A stretch of 64,000 bases of DNA from NCBI GenBank assembly GCA_016714765.1, contig JADKCF010000001.1:154032-218031 (forward strand). Reading direction: 5' to 3'. The notes under the pieces are model-generated. The model was not told the DNA's origin and ran no database searches. It saw nothing but the letters and a program-made list of their open reading frames with translations. This stretch comes from Saprospiraceae bacterium. GTDB taxonomy: Bacteria; Bacteroidota; Bacteroidia; Chitinophagales; Saprospiraceae. The translations under genes and the position numbers were made by a program. Shown one piece after another: positions 18,623-30,687 of the stretch (positions within the stretch are counted from its first letter, which is position 1; each line of letters opens with the position of its first letter).

Positions 18623-19132
18623 TCAGGCATGCTCATGCCCTCCCGGATGCACATGACCATGATCCAATTCAGAGGCAGTGGCTGGTCTGACGTCTAAAAT
18701 TTCTCCTTTAAAATGCAGTGTGCGTCCTGACATTGGGTGATTAAAATCTACAATAATCGAGTCGATTTTCGGCTCAGCAACTACACCCCTGAAAGTCCTT
18801 CCATCATGATCATGCATGGTGAGCGGAGCTCCTGTTAATAATTTACTTCTGTCTACATTTCCAGATTCATCCTGAAAACTAGAAATAGGAATTTCTACGA
18901 CAGCTTGATCTTCATACAGCCCATAGGCATCTTCAGGTTCGAGGGTAAAGGCAAATGTATCGCCTGGTGTTTTACTTTCAATATTTTCCTCAAATGAAGG
19001 CAACATCATGCCCACTCCAAAAATAAATTCTAATGGCTCTCCTGAATAAGTTTCCTCAATTAGTTCGCCCTCACCGGTATCTTCAGTGAGTGTGTAATGT
19101 AATGACACTACATGGTTTTGTTGAATATTCAT
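18623..19132 (-). CDS. slyD: FKBP-type peptidyl-prolyl isomerase, SlyD-like
   Basis: Cytoplasmic prolyl isomerase and chaperone of about 169 residues. It has the FKBP half-domain VVSLHYTLTED, the PLEFIFGVGMMLPSFE core, a PEDAYGLYEDQAV-type insert-in-flap domain, and the returning strand VDFNHPMSGRTLHFKGEI, which is the SlyD hallmark. The tail is His-rich (HGHVHPGGHEH), as in SlyD proteins that bind nickel and other metals. The start is taken at the ATG 19132 (MNIQQNHVVS) because the upstream frame crosses a -7 box. Gene stands alone with its own promoter and terminator. Confidence 0.93.
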   Translation of the reverse strand: MNIQQNHVVSLHYTLTEDTGEGELIEETYSGEPLEFIFGVGMMLPSFEENIESKTPGDTFAFTLEPEDAYGLYEDQAVVEIPISSFQDESGNVDRSKLLTGAPLTMHDHDGRTFRGVVAEPKIDSIIVDFNHPMSGRTLHFKGEILDVRPATASELDHGHVHPGGHEHA

Positions 19133-19154
19133 TATTTCTTTTTTAATACTAGGA

Positions 19155-19162
19155 CAAAGGTA
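19155..19162 (-). promoter_or_regulatory. Bacteroidota-type -7 box (TACCTTTG on minus strand)
   Basis: Plus strand CAAAGGTA, 22 bases upstream of the slyD ATG at 19132. Confidence 0.6.
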
Positions 19163-19258
19163 CAAGTATTCTCTTTATAAATATGAGATTCCAATCATAA
19201 ATAATTCGGTTGGCATGATATTTGGCAGTGCGCTTGATTTTGGGACTCCACCTTGTTA

Positions 19259-19837
19259 TCACTCCATTTCTTTCAGCTGCATGTAAACTTCCCTCACCGG
19301 CAAACCCATGACATTGGAATAACTTCCCTCTATATTACAAACTTTACAAAGACCAATCCAATCCTGAATTCCATAGGCTCCTGCTTTATCATATGGTTTG
19401 TGGATTTCCATGTAGTAACGCATTTCATCAAGAGACATCTCATCAAAGGTGACTTTTGTAATGACTGTAAAGGTTTTTTGCTGCTTTTGTGTTTCTAGAC
19501 ATACGCCGGTAGCAACCATATGGGTTTTGCCTGAAAGTGAAGCTAAAATCCTGATTCCATCATCAAAATTTTCCGGCTTGTTAAAAATCTTGTTGTCCAG
19601 TATCACTACACTATCAGCGGTAACGAGTATTTCATCCTCCGAAAGGGTAGGTCTTAGAGCCAGTGCCTTTCTTTTTGCAAGGTGTGCAGCTACATCCAAG
19701 ACAGGCATGTCAGGACTAAAACTTTCATCTACGTCTTGTACCCTCACCTCAAATGTAAACCCTGCTTCTGAAAGCAATTGGGTCCTTCGGGGTGATTTGG
19801 AGCCTAAAACCAGCTTTTTGTTTTTTAATATATTCAT
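19259..19837 (-). CDS. maf: Maf-family nucleoside triphosphate pyrophosphatase
   Basis: House-cleaning pyrophosphatase that hydrolyses dTTP/UTP and modified nucleotides to monophosphates. The 192-residue product shows the Maf signature LVLGSKSPRRTQLL near the N-terminus, VTADSVVIL (the catalytic aspartate strand), and KAGAYGIQDWIG then GSYSNVMGLPVREVY at the C-terminus. The YGIQD and NVMGLP features point to the YhdE (dTTP/UTP) branch rather than the YceF branch. It follows ubiA by only six bases and is the last gene of the iscX-kdsC-ubiA-maf operon. Confidence 0.93.
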   Translation of the reverse strand: MNILKNKKLVLGSKSPRRTQLLSEAGFTFEVRVQDVDESFSPDMPVLDVAAHLAKRKALALRPTLSEDEILVTADSVVILDNKIFNKPENFDDGIRILASLSGKTHMVATGVCLETQKQQKTFTVITKVTFDEMSLDEMRYYMEIHKPYDKAGAYGIQDWIGLCKVCNIEGSYSNVMGLPVREVYMQLKEME

Positions 19838-19843
19838 CTTGAT

Positions 19844-20777
19844 TTAAAAATTGGTCGAAATCATCACTATACTTGCTAATCCTGCTACCATTATCCACTT
19901 AAGGATACTGCTGACTTTGGTTATATCACGCTTTTGAGTCGTTTTGGTTAATATCTGAATGATAATGATCAATGGTCCTGCCACCAACAACAAAAGAAAT
20001 ACGGCAGTCCTGAAGTCAATTTTAACATCAGTGATCAATATCCATAAAAACAGGATGGATATAGTTATGCCTGTAAGTAAAATTGCTATATTTTTAGCTT
20101 TTCGCACTCCATACTTTATAGGAAAAGTAAGGTGACCGGCCATTTTATCGCCTTCTATGTCTTCTATATCTTTGACGATTTCTCTCACCATATTGACCAA
20201 AAAAGAAAAAATCATGTATGCAATAAAAATGACGATGACAGAGTGTTTATTCGTTAAGTCCTTTTCATACATCACAGTATTCCTTTCTGCAAAAAAATAA
20301 GATTCCCGGCACCAATGCCACAAATAAGCTTACGATGATATTTCCGGTTAACACAGATCCTTTCCATTTGCTTGAATAAAGATACAAGAGACCACACGCA
20401 ATAGGGTATATTAATACCAAAGGGAGATTGCCTATTCTTAATGCAATGTACAATGCCAGAAAAAAACCTGACACAAGGATAAACATATAATATATATTAG
20501 CTTTCGTAAGTGCGATCGGATAAGGAATATATGTTTTAGAAGGTTTATTGGTCATATCTGCTTTGAAGTCCAGTATATCATTGATGATGTAGCCTCCTGC
20601 CGCAATCAATACTGTATCTAATACCAGCAAACTAAAAAGATGGGAATTTAGTGCAGGTGTCGACAATAATGGAACAATGATAAAGTAGTATAAAATCCAC
20701 TGCGAAACAGCAACAATAAAAAGATTTTTAGGTCTAATTATTAAAAAATAAGCCCGAAAGATGGTCAGTAGTTCCAT
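19844..20777 (-). CDS. UbiA-family prenyltransferase, geranylgeranylglycerol-phosphate transferase-like (frameshifted)
   Basis: Integral membrane prenyltransferase with about eight helices. The first Asp-rich motif NDILDFKADMTNKPSK (N-D-x-x-D-x-x-x-D) lies in the N-terminal frame (start ATG 20777) and the second, DIEDIEGDKMAGH, in the C-terminal frame (19844-20323). The break is in a run of seven A (plus strand 20291-20297). Removing one base joins VPGILFF to AERNTVMYEKDL without loss, so a one-base insertion is inferred. Members in Bacteroidota are annotated as digeranylgeranylglyceryl phosphate synthase-like, but the prenyl acceptor is not certain. The start overlaps the kdsC stop by 13 bases. 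Confidence 0.85.
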
Positions 20778-21265
20778 TTGCCCTGAAGCCTCATCACTTT
20801 TTCGATGATCTCTCTGACACATCCTTGTCCACCTTTTTTAGATGAAATGTACATTGCTTTTTGCAGGTTATCAGTAGCTCCATCAGATGGACAGGCAGAA
20901 ACGCCTACTTTGTCATAGAGAGGCAAGTCAGGTATATCGTCACCCATATAAAGTATTTCTGCATCAGTAAGTTTGAGAGCTGATTTGTAATCATTAAGAG
21001 CGGTTTCTTTTTCTTTGAGCTTGTCATAAATGTATGGCACACCCAATGTTTCGAATCTCTTTCTGACACCTTCAGAGTACCCTTTTGTAATAATAGCGAC
21101 ATTATATCCTGCTTCCATAGCCAATTTAACGACTTGACCGTCCCGTGTATTCATAGTCCTTACGAGATCGCCATTTTCCAGGACTAGCACCTCACTATTG
21201 GTAAAAACACCATCCACATCGAAAACAAATGTGGTAATATGAAGTAGTAAATTATGATCCATCAT
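20765..21265 (-). CDS. kdsC: KdsC-like HAD phosphatase (3-deoxy-D-manno-octulosonate 8-phosphate phosphatase)
   Basis: Small capless HAD hydrolase of about 166 residues. Motif I is FDVDGVFTN (D-x-D nucleophile), motif II is ITKGYSEGVRKRF, and motif III/IV is YMGDDIPDLPLYDKVG. The tetramer-forming C-terminus with KKGGQGCVREIIEKVM matches KdsC and the related NagD-less C0 HADs. KdsC removes phosphate from KDO 8-phosphate in lipopolysaccharide core synthesis; without a neighbouring kdsA or kdsD the substrate is less certain. Start is ATG 21265 or 21262 (tandem ATGs). The stop overlaps the ubiA start; iscX lies 40 bases upstream. Confidence 0.88.
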   Translation of the reverse strand: MMDHNLLLHITTFVFDVDGVFTNSEVLVLENGDLVRTMNTRDGQVVKLAMEAGYNVAIITKGYSEGVRKRFETLGVPYIYDKLKEKETALNDYKSALKLTDAEILYMGDDIPDLPLYDKVGVSACPSDGATDNLQKAMYISSKKGGQGCVREIIEKVMRLQGKWNY

Positions 21266-21305
21266 ATAATTGTGGTAGAATATCTGTTGTGTTGTAACCA
21301 GGGAA

Positions 21306-21551
21306 TCATTGGTTGTCTCTCCATTCGTACACCCATTTAGCTTGTATTTGTTCGAGATGTCCTTCATTACACTCTTCGCGGCTTCCAATGAAATTTGGAA
21401 TTTCCAGAACCCATTCAAGGAGTTCAGTAAAACGAATCCTGTATATTTTCCCTTCATTAAAATCATCACCAAACCTATCGTATAGTTTCATACCTATATC
21501 TTCGTGATCAGACCAGGTAATAGGTAGGTTATCAATATCTTCAAATGCCAT
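21306..21551 (-). CDS. iscX: Fe-S cluster assembly protein IscX-like
   Basis: An 81-residue acidic helical protein. The core matches IscX: ITWSDHEDIGMKLYDRFGDDF, then IRFTELLEWVLEIPNF, and a C-terminal EGHLEQIQAKWVYEWRDNQ. IscX binds the cysteine desulfurase IscS and iron and modulates Fe-S cluster formation. Here no isc or suf genes are nearby; instead it heads an operon with kdsC, ubiA and maf. A -7 box lies 26 bases upstream. Confidence 0.85.
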   Translation of the reverse strand: MAFEDIDNLPITWSDHEDIGMKLYDRFGDDFNEGKIYRIRFTELLEWVLEIPNFIGSREECNEGHLEQIQAKWVYEWRDNQ

Positions 21552-21577
21552 TTACTATTTTTTTATTGTAACGGCTG

Positions 21578-21585
21578 CAAAGGTA
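21578..21585 (-). promoter_or_regulatory. Bacteroidota-type -7 box (TACCTTTG on minus strand)
   Basis: Plus strand CAAAGGTA, upstream of iscX; exact TAnnTTTG match. Probably drives iscX-kdsC-ubiA-maf. Confidence 0.6.
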
Positions 21586-21767
21586 AGGTTTTTGTGTGGC
21601 AATGGCATCACAACTGCAGGATTAAATATTTTGTGATTTAGAAGCAAAAAAATAGATTTTAAAGGCAAAAATTGACAAATAAAACTTCGTTCAGAAATTA
21701 AAATGAAACTGTAGATGTTTTTTTTGATTTTTTTTGAAATAAAGTTTTTTTATATTTGAGAAAGATT

Positions 21768-21775
21768 TACCTTTG
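21768..21775 (+). promoter_or_regulatory. Bacteroidota-type -7 box (TACCTTTG) of the tRNA-tuf operon
   Basis: Exact TAnnTTTG match 58 bases before tRNA-Thr, in a very AT-rich stretch (T runs at 21717-21752) typical of strong stable-RNA promoters. A clear -33 TTTG at the right spacing is not visible. Confidence 0.55.
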
Positions 21776-21833
21776 CATCGCTTTTGGAAAAAGATCCATT
21801 TGCATTTTAGAATTTTGACATAAAAAATAGCAT

Positions 21834-21907
21834 GCCAGTGTAGCTCAGTTGGCCAGAGCAGCTGATTTGTAATCAGCGGGTCGGGGGTTCGAATCCCTCC
21901 ACTGGCT
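21834..21907 (+). tRNA. tRNA-Thr (anticodon TGT)
   Basis: Acceptor stem GCCAGTG/CACTGGC, D-arm TAGCTCAGTTGG, anticodon loop TTTGTAA with TGT, and T-loop GGTTCGAATCC. No CCA is encoded. First of three tRNAs before tuf. Confidence 0.95.
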
Positions 21908-21919
21908 CTAGAGAGAGAC

Positions 21920-22003
21920 GGGGATGCGCCGAAGTTGGAGAGTCGGGACAGACTGTAAATCTGTTGTCTTATGGCTGAATAGGTTCGAATCCTATCATCC
22001 CCA
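21920..22003 (+). tRNA. tRNA-Tyr (anticodon GTA)
   Basis: Acceptor stem GGGGATG/CATCCCC, anticodon stem ACAGA/TCTGT with loop CTGTAAA, a long variable arm and T-loop GGTTCGAATCC. Length 84 is normal for a class II tRNA. No CCA is encoded. Confidence 0.95.
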
Positions 22004-22033
22004 CATCAGCTCTTTTATAGTATGTTATGAAAA

Positions 22034-22109
22034 GCGGAAGTAGCTCAGTTGGTAGAGCATCAGCCTTCCAAGCTGAGGGTAGCGAGTTCGAGTCTCGTCT
22101 TCCGCTCCA
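22034..22109 (+). tRNA. tRNA-Gly (anticodon TCC)
   Basis: Acceptor stem GCGGAAG/CTTCCGC, loop CTTCCAA with TCC, T-loop AGTTCGAGTCT. Unlike its neighbours it is followed by an encoded CCA (22107-22109). Confidence 0.95.
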
Positions 22110-22153
22110 AAATTTTAAATCACCCGGAATTAAAGTTCAGAAAATTTTAACTG

Positions 22154-23350
22154 ATGGCTAAATCAACATTTGTAAGAACCAAACCACACGTAAATATCGG
22201 AACGATTGGTCACGTTGACCACGGTAAGACAACGCTTACTGCCGCAATCACTTACGTGCTTTCTGAGAAAGGTTTCGCTGAGAAGAAGGATTATGATTCT
22301 ATCGACGCCGCTCCGGAAGAAAAAGAAAGAGGTATCACTATCAACACAGCGCACGTAGAGTATGAAACTGAAAACAGACACTATGCTCACGTAGATTGTC
22401 CTGGTCACGCCGATTATGTGAAAAACATGGTTACTGGTGCTGCTCAAATGGACGGTGCTATCCTGGTGTGTGCTGCTACTGACGGACCTATGCCACAAAC
22501 AAGAGAACACATTCTGCTTGCAAGACAGGTTGGAGTTCCTAAAGTGGTCGTATTCATGAATAAAGTTGACCTGGTAGATGACCCGGAAATGCTTGAACTT
22601 GTCGAAATGGAATTAAGAGAACTTTTGAGCTCTTACCAGTTTGACGGTGACAACGCTGCGATCATTCAGGGATCAGCTTTGAAAGCTCTTGAAGGAGATC
22701 CTGCTGCAAAACAAAAGATCCTTGATCTTATGGCTGCAGTAGATGAGCAGATTCCTGAGCCTATCAGAGATGTAGATAAGCCTTTCCTTATGCCTATCGA
22801 AGACGTATTCTCTATCACTGGTAGAGGTACTGTTGCTACAGGTAGAATAGAAAGAGGTGTTATCAATACAGGAGATCCTGTAGAAATTATCGGTATGATG
22901 AAGGTTGGTGACAAGCCACTTACATCTACAGTAACGGGTGTTGAGATGTTCAGAAAAATCCTTGAAAGAGGAGAAGCTGGAGATAATGCAGGTATCCTTT
23001 TGAGAGGTATTGAAAAAGATGCTATCAGAAGAGGTATGGTTATTATCAAACCAGGTTCTGTTAAACCTCACGCTCACTTTAAGTGCGAAATCTATGTTCT
23101 TGGAAAAGACGAAGGAGGAAGACACACACCATTCTTCAACGGTTACAGACCTCAGTTCTATTTCAGAACAACTGACGTTACTGGAGATGTTCAGCTTCCA
23201 GCTGGTATCGAGATGGTAATGCCAGGAGATAACGTTTCTCTTGAAGTTAAATTGTTAAGCCCTATTGCAATGGAGAAAGGACTTCGTTTTGCAATCAGAG
23301 AAGGTGGTAGAACTGTAGGAGCAGGTCAGGTAACTGAGATTATTTCTTAA
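22154..23350 (+). CDS. tuf: translation elongation factor Tu
   Basis: GTPase that delivers aminoacyl-tRNA to the ribosome. The 398-residue protein shows [10 protein letters not shown] (P-loop), the switch region [32 protein letters not shown] and [10 protein letters not shown], then domains 2 and 3 ending [11 protein letters not shown]. It is full length and intact. It is preceded by tRNA-Gly (45 bases) and followed by a hairpin and tRNA-Trp. Confidence 0.99.
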   Translation: MAKSTFVRTKPHVNIGTIGHVDHGKTTLTAAITYVLSEKGFAEKKDYDSIDAAPEEKERGITINTAHVEYETENRHYAHVDCPGHADYVKNMVTGAAQMDGAILVCAATDGPMPQTREHILLARQVGVPKVVVFMNKVDLVDDPEMLELVEMELRELLSSYQFDGDNAAIIQGSALKALEGDPAAKQKILDLMAAVDEQIPEPIRDVDKPFLMPIEDVFSITGRGTVATGRIERGVINTGDPVEIIGMMKVGDKPLTSTVTGVEMFRKILERGEAGDNAGILLRGIEKDAIRRGMVIIKPGSVKPHAHFKCEIYVLGKDEGGRHTPFFNGYRPQFYFRTTDVTGDVQLPAGIEMVMPGDNVSLEVKLLSPIAMEKGLRFAIREGGRTVGAGQVTEIIS

Positions 23351-23380
23351 TCAACAGTTTTTATCATCATATAAAAATCG

Positions 23381-23415
23381 AAAAATTAAGTACTCTTTAA
23401 GAGTACTTAATTTTT
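23381..23415. terminator. Strong bidirectional hairpin terminator after tuf
   Basis: Perfect 16-bp inverted repeat (AAAAATTAAGTACTCT and its complement) around a three-base loop, ending in five T. It separates tuf from tRNA-Trp/secE. It may act as a partial terminator, since the downstream genes are often cotranscribed. Confidence 0.85.
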
Positions 23416-23447
23416 CATTTTGTGAAAAAGTGTTTTCACAAATATTT

Positions 23448-23520
23448 AGGGGAGTAGCTCAATTGGTAGAGTGGCGGTCTCCAAAACCGTAGGTCGCAGG
23501 TTCGAGCCCTGTCTCCCCTG
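23448..23520 (+). tRNA. tRNA-Trp (anticodon CCA)
   Basis: Acceptor stem AGGGGAG/CTCCCCT, discriminator G, anticodon loop CTCCAAA with CCA, T-loop GGTTCGAGCCC. No 3' CCA is encoded. Placed directly before secE as in many bacteria. Confidence 0.95.
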
Positions 23521-23568
23521 CAAATTTTAATTAATGAGCTTCTGCTTAAGCAGGGCATAAAAAGTTTA

Positions 23569-23760
23569 ATGATGGAGAATATCCGACTATATCTCAGGGA
23601 GAGTTATGACGAGTTGATCAATCATGTCACTTGGCCAACATGGGCTGAATTGTTCAGCAGTGCCAGATTGGTAGTCGTATCGACTATTATTATTTCATTG
23701 GTAATCTTTCTTTTTGATTTTATTGCAAATAATGCATTAAAGTTTATTTACGAACTTTAA
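23569..23760 (+). CDS. secE: protein translocase subunit SecE
   Basis: Small single-helix subunit of the SecYEG channel, 63 residues. It has an amphipathic N-terminus (RLYLRESYDELINHVTWPTWAE, the conserved V-x-WP-x-x-E surface helix) and one membrane helix (LVVVSTIIISLVIFLFDF). Length and position before nusG are typical. Confidence 0.93.
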   Translation: MMENIRLYLRESYDELINHVTWPTWAELFSSARLVVVSTIIISLVIFLFDFIANNALKFIYEL

Positions 23761-23782
23761 TTTATTATAAACAGCATTTACA

Positions 23783-24331
23783 ATGTCAGAAGAAAAAAAG
23801 TGGTATTCTTTAAGAGTCGTCAGCGGCAAGGAAAAAAGCATCAAAGAAAGAATTGAGCTTGAAATCCAGCGTAATAAGTGGGAAGAAGTGGTTACCCAGG
23901 TTTTGGTTCCATCTGAAAAAGTATATAAAATCAGAAATGGTAAAAAGGTTATTCTCGAAAGAAATATCCTGCCGGGTTACATACTTGTAGAGGCATTACC
24001 AGCTAAATTTTCAGGAGAAATAGTGCAAACCATTTCTAATGTCGCTAATGTGATACATTTTCTGGGAAAAAATCATCCAATTCCTATGAGTCAGGTGGAA
24101 GCCAATCGAATGCTTGGTAAAGTGGATGACTCTCAGGAAGTAACTGCAGCAATGATTGAACCATTCCTTGTAGGAGAGACGGTGAAAATTATAGATGGTC
24201 CTTTTAATGATTTTGTCGGCGATGTCAAAGAAGTCAACGAAGATAAAAAGAAACTGAAGGTTATTGTAAAGATTTTTGGTAGAGGTACCGAAGTAGAGTT
24301 GAATTACATGCAGGTAGAAAAACAATCATAA
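23783..24331 (+). CDS. nusG: transcription termination/antitermination protein NusG
   Basis: RNA polymerase elongation factor of 182 residues. It has the NGN domain (KKWYSLRVVSGKEKSIKERIE, then the VPSEKVYKIRNGKKVILERNILPGYILVE stretch interrupted by family-typical positions) and a C-terminal KOW domain (GETVKIIDGPFNDFVGDVKEV). Full length, 22 bases after secE. Confidence 0.96.
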   Translation: MSEEKKWYSLRVVSGKEKSIKERIELEIQRNKWEEVVTQVLVPSEKVYKIRNGKKVILERNILPGYILVEALPAKFSGEIVQTISNVANVIHFLGKNHPIPMSQVEANRMLGKVDDSQEVTAAMIEPFLVGETVKIIDGPFNDFVGDVKEVNEDKKKLKVIVKIFGRGTEVELNYMQVEKQS

Positions 24332-24340
24332 AAAAAAATT

Positions 24341-24374
24341 GGCTTTAGATCAATATTGATGCTTCCCTAAAGTC
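24341..24374 (+). promoter_or_regulatory. Leader hairpin before rplK (possible L1/L11 autoregulatory site)
   Basis: An outer stem GGCTTTAG/CTAAAGTC encloses a self-complementary ATCAATATTGAT. It lies between the nusG stop and rplK start with no T run, so it looks like an mRNA leader structure rather than a terminator. Ribosomal protein L1 autoregulation of rplKA mRNA is known in other bacteria; binding here is inference. Confidence 0.35.
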
Positions 24375-24406
24375 GATGTATTATTTTAATAAACCAGACA
24401 AATAAA

Positions 24407-24877
24407 ATGGCAAAAGAAATTCAAACATATGTAAAGCTTCAGGTCAAAGGTGGTATGGCAAACCCTGCTCCACCAGTAGGACCTGCTTTGGGTTCCAAGG
24501 GCTTGAATATAATGGAATTCTGTAAAAGATTTAATGCAGAGACTCAGGATGCTATGGGTAAAGTTTTACCCGTACTCATTACTGTATACAAAGATAAATC
24601 TTTTGATTTCGTTATCAAAACTCCGCCGGCAGCTGCTCAATTAATGGAGCTTGTAAAGCTAAAAAGCGGTTCTGCTCAGCCCAACAGAAATAAGATAGGT
24701 TCTGTTTCATGGGATCAGGTTAGAGGAATTGCAGAAAACAAGATGAAAGACTTAAATGCTTTCACAGTAGAATCTGCAATGAAAATGGTGGCCGGTACTG
24801 CAAGAAGTATGGGTATTACCGTTTCAGGAGATGCACCGTGGGCAACCGCGTCAGCAGCAATTGAAGAAGAGAATTAA
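24407..24877 (+). CDS. rplK: 50S ribosomal protein L11
   Basis: Binds the 23S rRNA GTPase-associated centre. The 156-residue product has [21 protein letters not shown] and [15 protein letters not shown] at the N-terminus, a [16 protein letters not shown] linker, and a C-terminal RNA-binding domain ([11 protein letters not shown]). It is a little longer than the usual 141-147 because of an Ala/Glu tail. Confidence 0.97.
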   Translation: MAKEIQTYVKLQVKGGMANPAPPVGPALGSKGLNIMEFCKRFNAETQDAMGKVLPVLITVYKDKSFDFVIKTPPAAAQLMELVKLKSGSAQPNRNKIGSVSWDQVRGIAENKMKDLNAFTVESAMKMVAGTARSMGITVSGDAPWATASAAIEEEN

Positions 24878-24898
24878 TTATTTTTAATCGGTAAGGGA

Positions 24899-24917
24899 GT
24901 CAGTTGAATAAACTGAC
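24899..24917 (+). promoter_or_regulatory. Small hairpin between rplK and rplA
   Basis: Perfect 7-bp stem GTCAGTT/AACTGAC with a five-base loop, flanked by an outer GGTA/TACC pairing. There is no T run, so a role in rplA translation or mRNA processing is possible. Confidence 0.3.
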
Positions 24918-24941
24918 GATTGTACCTTAAATCATTTATTT

Positions 24942-25634
24942 ATGGCAAAAGTTAGTAAAAAAAGACAGGCAGTCAATGCCAAAGTTGATTCAAGCAAACT
25001 TTACACTCTAAGAGATGCCGTTGCCCTGGTAAAAGAAGTCAACACCACAAAATTTGACGCATCTGTAGATGTACACGTCAGATTAGGCGTGGATCCCAGA
25101 AAGGCAGATCAGGCTATCAGAGGTACAGTATCACTTCCTCACGGTACAGGTAAAGTAAAGAGAGTTTTAGTATTATGTACACCTGACAAAGAAGCAGAAG
25201 CAAAAGCTGCAGGTGCCGACCATGTAGGTTTGGATGAGTATATCACCAAAATCAGTCAGGGCTGGACAGATGTGGATGTTATCATTGCAATGCCTAGTGT
25301 AATGGCGAAAGTTGGTCAGATAGGTAGAATTTTAGGCCCACGTGGTTTAATGCCAAACCCTAAGACAGGTACGGTCACACTAAATGTTGGCGCTGCTGTA
25401 GAAGAAGTAAAGGCAGGTAAAATTTCATTCAGAGTAGACAAATATGGTATCATTCATTCACCTGTAGGTCGGGTATCTTTTACACCGGAAAAACTTGCTG
25501 AAAATGCTATCGAGTTGATTTCTACTTTGGAGAAAATGAAACCTTCGACAGCAAAAGGTACCTATATGAAGTCAATCAGTATCGCAAGTACGATGAGTCC
25601 GGGTATTTCAGTAGATACTAAATCCATTAAATAA
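24942..25634 (+). CDS. rplA: 50S ribosomal protein L1
   Basis: L1-stalk protein and translational repressor of its own operon, 230 residues. Landmarks: [51 protein letters not shown] (L1 signature), and [18 protein letters not shown]. Intact and normal length. Confidence 0.97.
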   Translation: MAKVSKKRQAVNAKVDSSKLYTLRDAVALVKEVNTTKFDASVDVHVRLGVDPRKADQAIRGTVSLPHGTGKVKRVLVLCTPDKEAEAKAAGADHVGLDEYITKISQGWTDVDVIIAMPSVMAKVGQIGRILGPRGLMPNPKTGTVTLNVGAAVEEVKAGKISFRVDKYGIIHSPVGRVSFTPEKLAENAIELISTLEKMKPSTAKGTYMKSISIASTMSPGISVDTKSIK

Positions 25635-25653
25635 ACCATACAAATAAAAAGAA

Positions 25654-26178
25654 ATGACACGTACAGATAAAGGTTTATTAATCCAGGAACTAAAAGAGAA
25701 GTTTGAAAACTCATCTTACTTCTATGTTACAGACGCGTCTTCGTTGACAGTCGCTAAAATCAATCAGCTAAGACGTACTTGCTTTGATAAAGGCGTGGAA
25801 ATAAAGACAGTAAAGAATACACTTGCGATCAAAGCAATGGATGACCACGCTGAAAGTAAAAACTTTAAGGCGATTTTCGGTGCATTTAAAGGACAAAGCA
25901 CAGTTTTGTTTTCATCAGACGGTAAACTGCCTGCATCTATTATCAAGGAATTCAGAGGAAAAGATCAAAAGCCTGTATTAAAAGCAGCTTATATCGATTC
26001 AGATGTATTCTTCGGTGATGATCAGTTAGATATCCTGATGAAACTTAAGACTAAAAATGAATTGGTGGGTGATGTTATTTTCATGTTACAATCACCGGCT
26101 CAAAATGTTATCAGTGCTCTAAAATCAGGTGGTGCTACTATCGCCGGAGTACTTAAGACTCTTGAAGAAAGAGGATAA
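25654..26178 (+). CDS. rplJ: 50S ribosomal protein L10
   Basis: Anchors L7/L12 dimers to the ribosomal stalk, 174 residues. Landmarks: N-terminal YFYVTDASSLTVAKINQLRR, KTVKNTLAIKAM, FKGQSTVLFSSD and the C-terminal helix that binds L12 (MLQSPAQNVISALKSGG). It starts 19 bases after rplA. Confidence 0.96.
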   Translation: MTRTDKGLLIQELKEKFENSSYFYVTDASSLTVAKINQLRRTCFDKGVEIKTVKNTLAIKAMDDHAESKNFKAIFGAFKGQSTVLFSSDGKLPASIIKEFRGKDQKPVLKAAYIDSDVFFGDDQLDILMKLKTKNELVGDVIFMLQSPAQNVISALKSGGATIAGVLKTLEERG

Positions 26179-26278
26179 AAAAGGAATTTCTCAAACGTGA
26201 GATACTAAAATGTTACGTTATCGCTTCCAACCTTAACGCATTATTTTTTAATTTTAAAATTTATAAAACCATTATATC

Positions 26279-26659
26279 ATGGCAGATTTAAAAGCATTCG
26301 CAGAGCAATTAGTAAACTTGACTGTTAAAGAAGTAAGTGAACTAGCTCAGATATTGAAAGATGAGTACGGTATCGAACCAGCTGCAGCAGCTGTTGCAGT
26401 AGCAGCACCGGCAGCAGGTGGAGGAGCAGCAGAAGCTCCTGCTGAAAAAACAGAGTTTGATGTACATTTGACATCAGCTGGTGCTAATAAACTTTCAATC
26501 GTGAAAGAAGTTAAAACACTTCTTAACCTTGGATTGAAAGAAGCAAAAGACCTAGTAGATGCAGCACCGTCATTATTGAAAGCTGGTGCATCAAAAGCAG
26601 AAGCTGAGTCAATCAAAGCAACTCTTGAAGGAGCTGGTGCTTCAGTTGATCTTAAATAA
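26279..26659 (+). CDS. rplL: 50S ribosomal protein L7/L12
   Basis: Stalk protein recruiting translation factors, 126 residues. N-terminal dimer domain, an Ala/Pro-rich hinge (about 40-58), and a C-terminal domain with [20 protein letters not shown] and [15 protein letters not shown]. Intact; followed by a 174-base spacer with two hairpins before rpoB. Confidence 0.97.
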   Translation: MADLKAFAEQLVNLTVKEVSELAQILKDEYGIEPAAAAVAVAAPAAGGGAAEAPAEKTEFDVHLTSAGANKLSIVKEVKTLLNLGLKEAKDLVDAAPSLLKAGASKAEAESIKATLEGAGASVDLK

Positions 26660-26718
26660 TTTGACATTAGTCTCAAGGACTTAATTTCAGAAGTTAAGTC
26701 TGAAAAACAATGATATCT

Positions 26719-26748
26719 GGCTTAACCGACCACTAGGTTGGTTAAGCC
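26719..26748 (+). promoter_or_regulatory. rplL-rpoB intergenic hairpin (attenuator or processing site)
   Basis: A 13-bp stem GGCTTAACCGACC/GGTTGGTTAAGCC with one G-T pair and a four-base loop, extendable by outer AATGA/TCATT pairing. A smaller hairpin (GACTTAA/TTAAGTC, 26678-26700) precedes it. No T run follows. In E. coli the same interval holds a partial attenuator and an RNase III site. Confidence 0.55.
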
Positions 26749-26833
26749 TATTGTCATTAAAGTATTTTTATATGAACAATTCGTGGCGTTTTGTTCTTTA
26801 TTTAACGAATTACGCTAAACAAATAACAAAAGT

Positions 26834-30652
<3,819 letters not shown>

Positions 30653-30687
30653 TAAACAATTCTTTAACGCTATATAACAAGATTATT

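Noticed and set aside
20765..21472. Longer start for the KdsC-like gene reaching 21472
   Set aside because: The upstream part is a shadow of iscX in another frame; homology begins at the tandem ATGs near 21262-21265.
22163..23125. Minus-strand frames of 115-150 codons inside tuf
   Set aside because: Antisense shadows of EF-Tu caused by its codon use; no family features.
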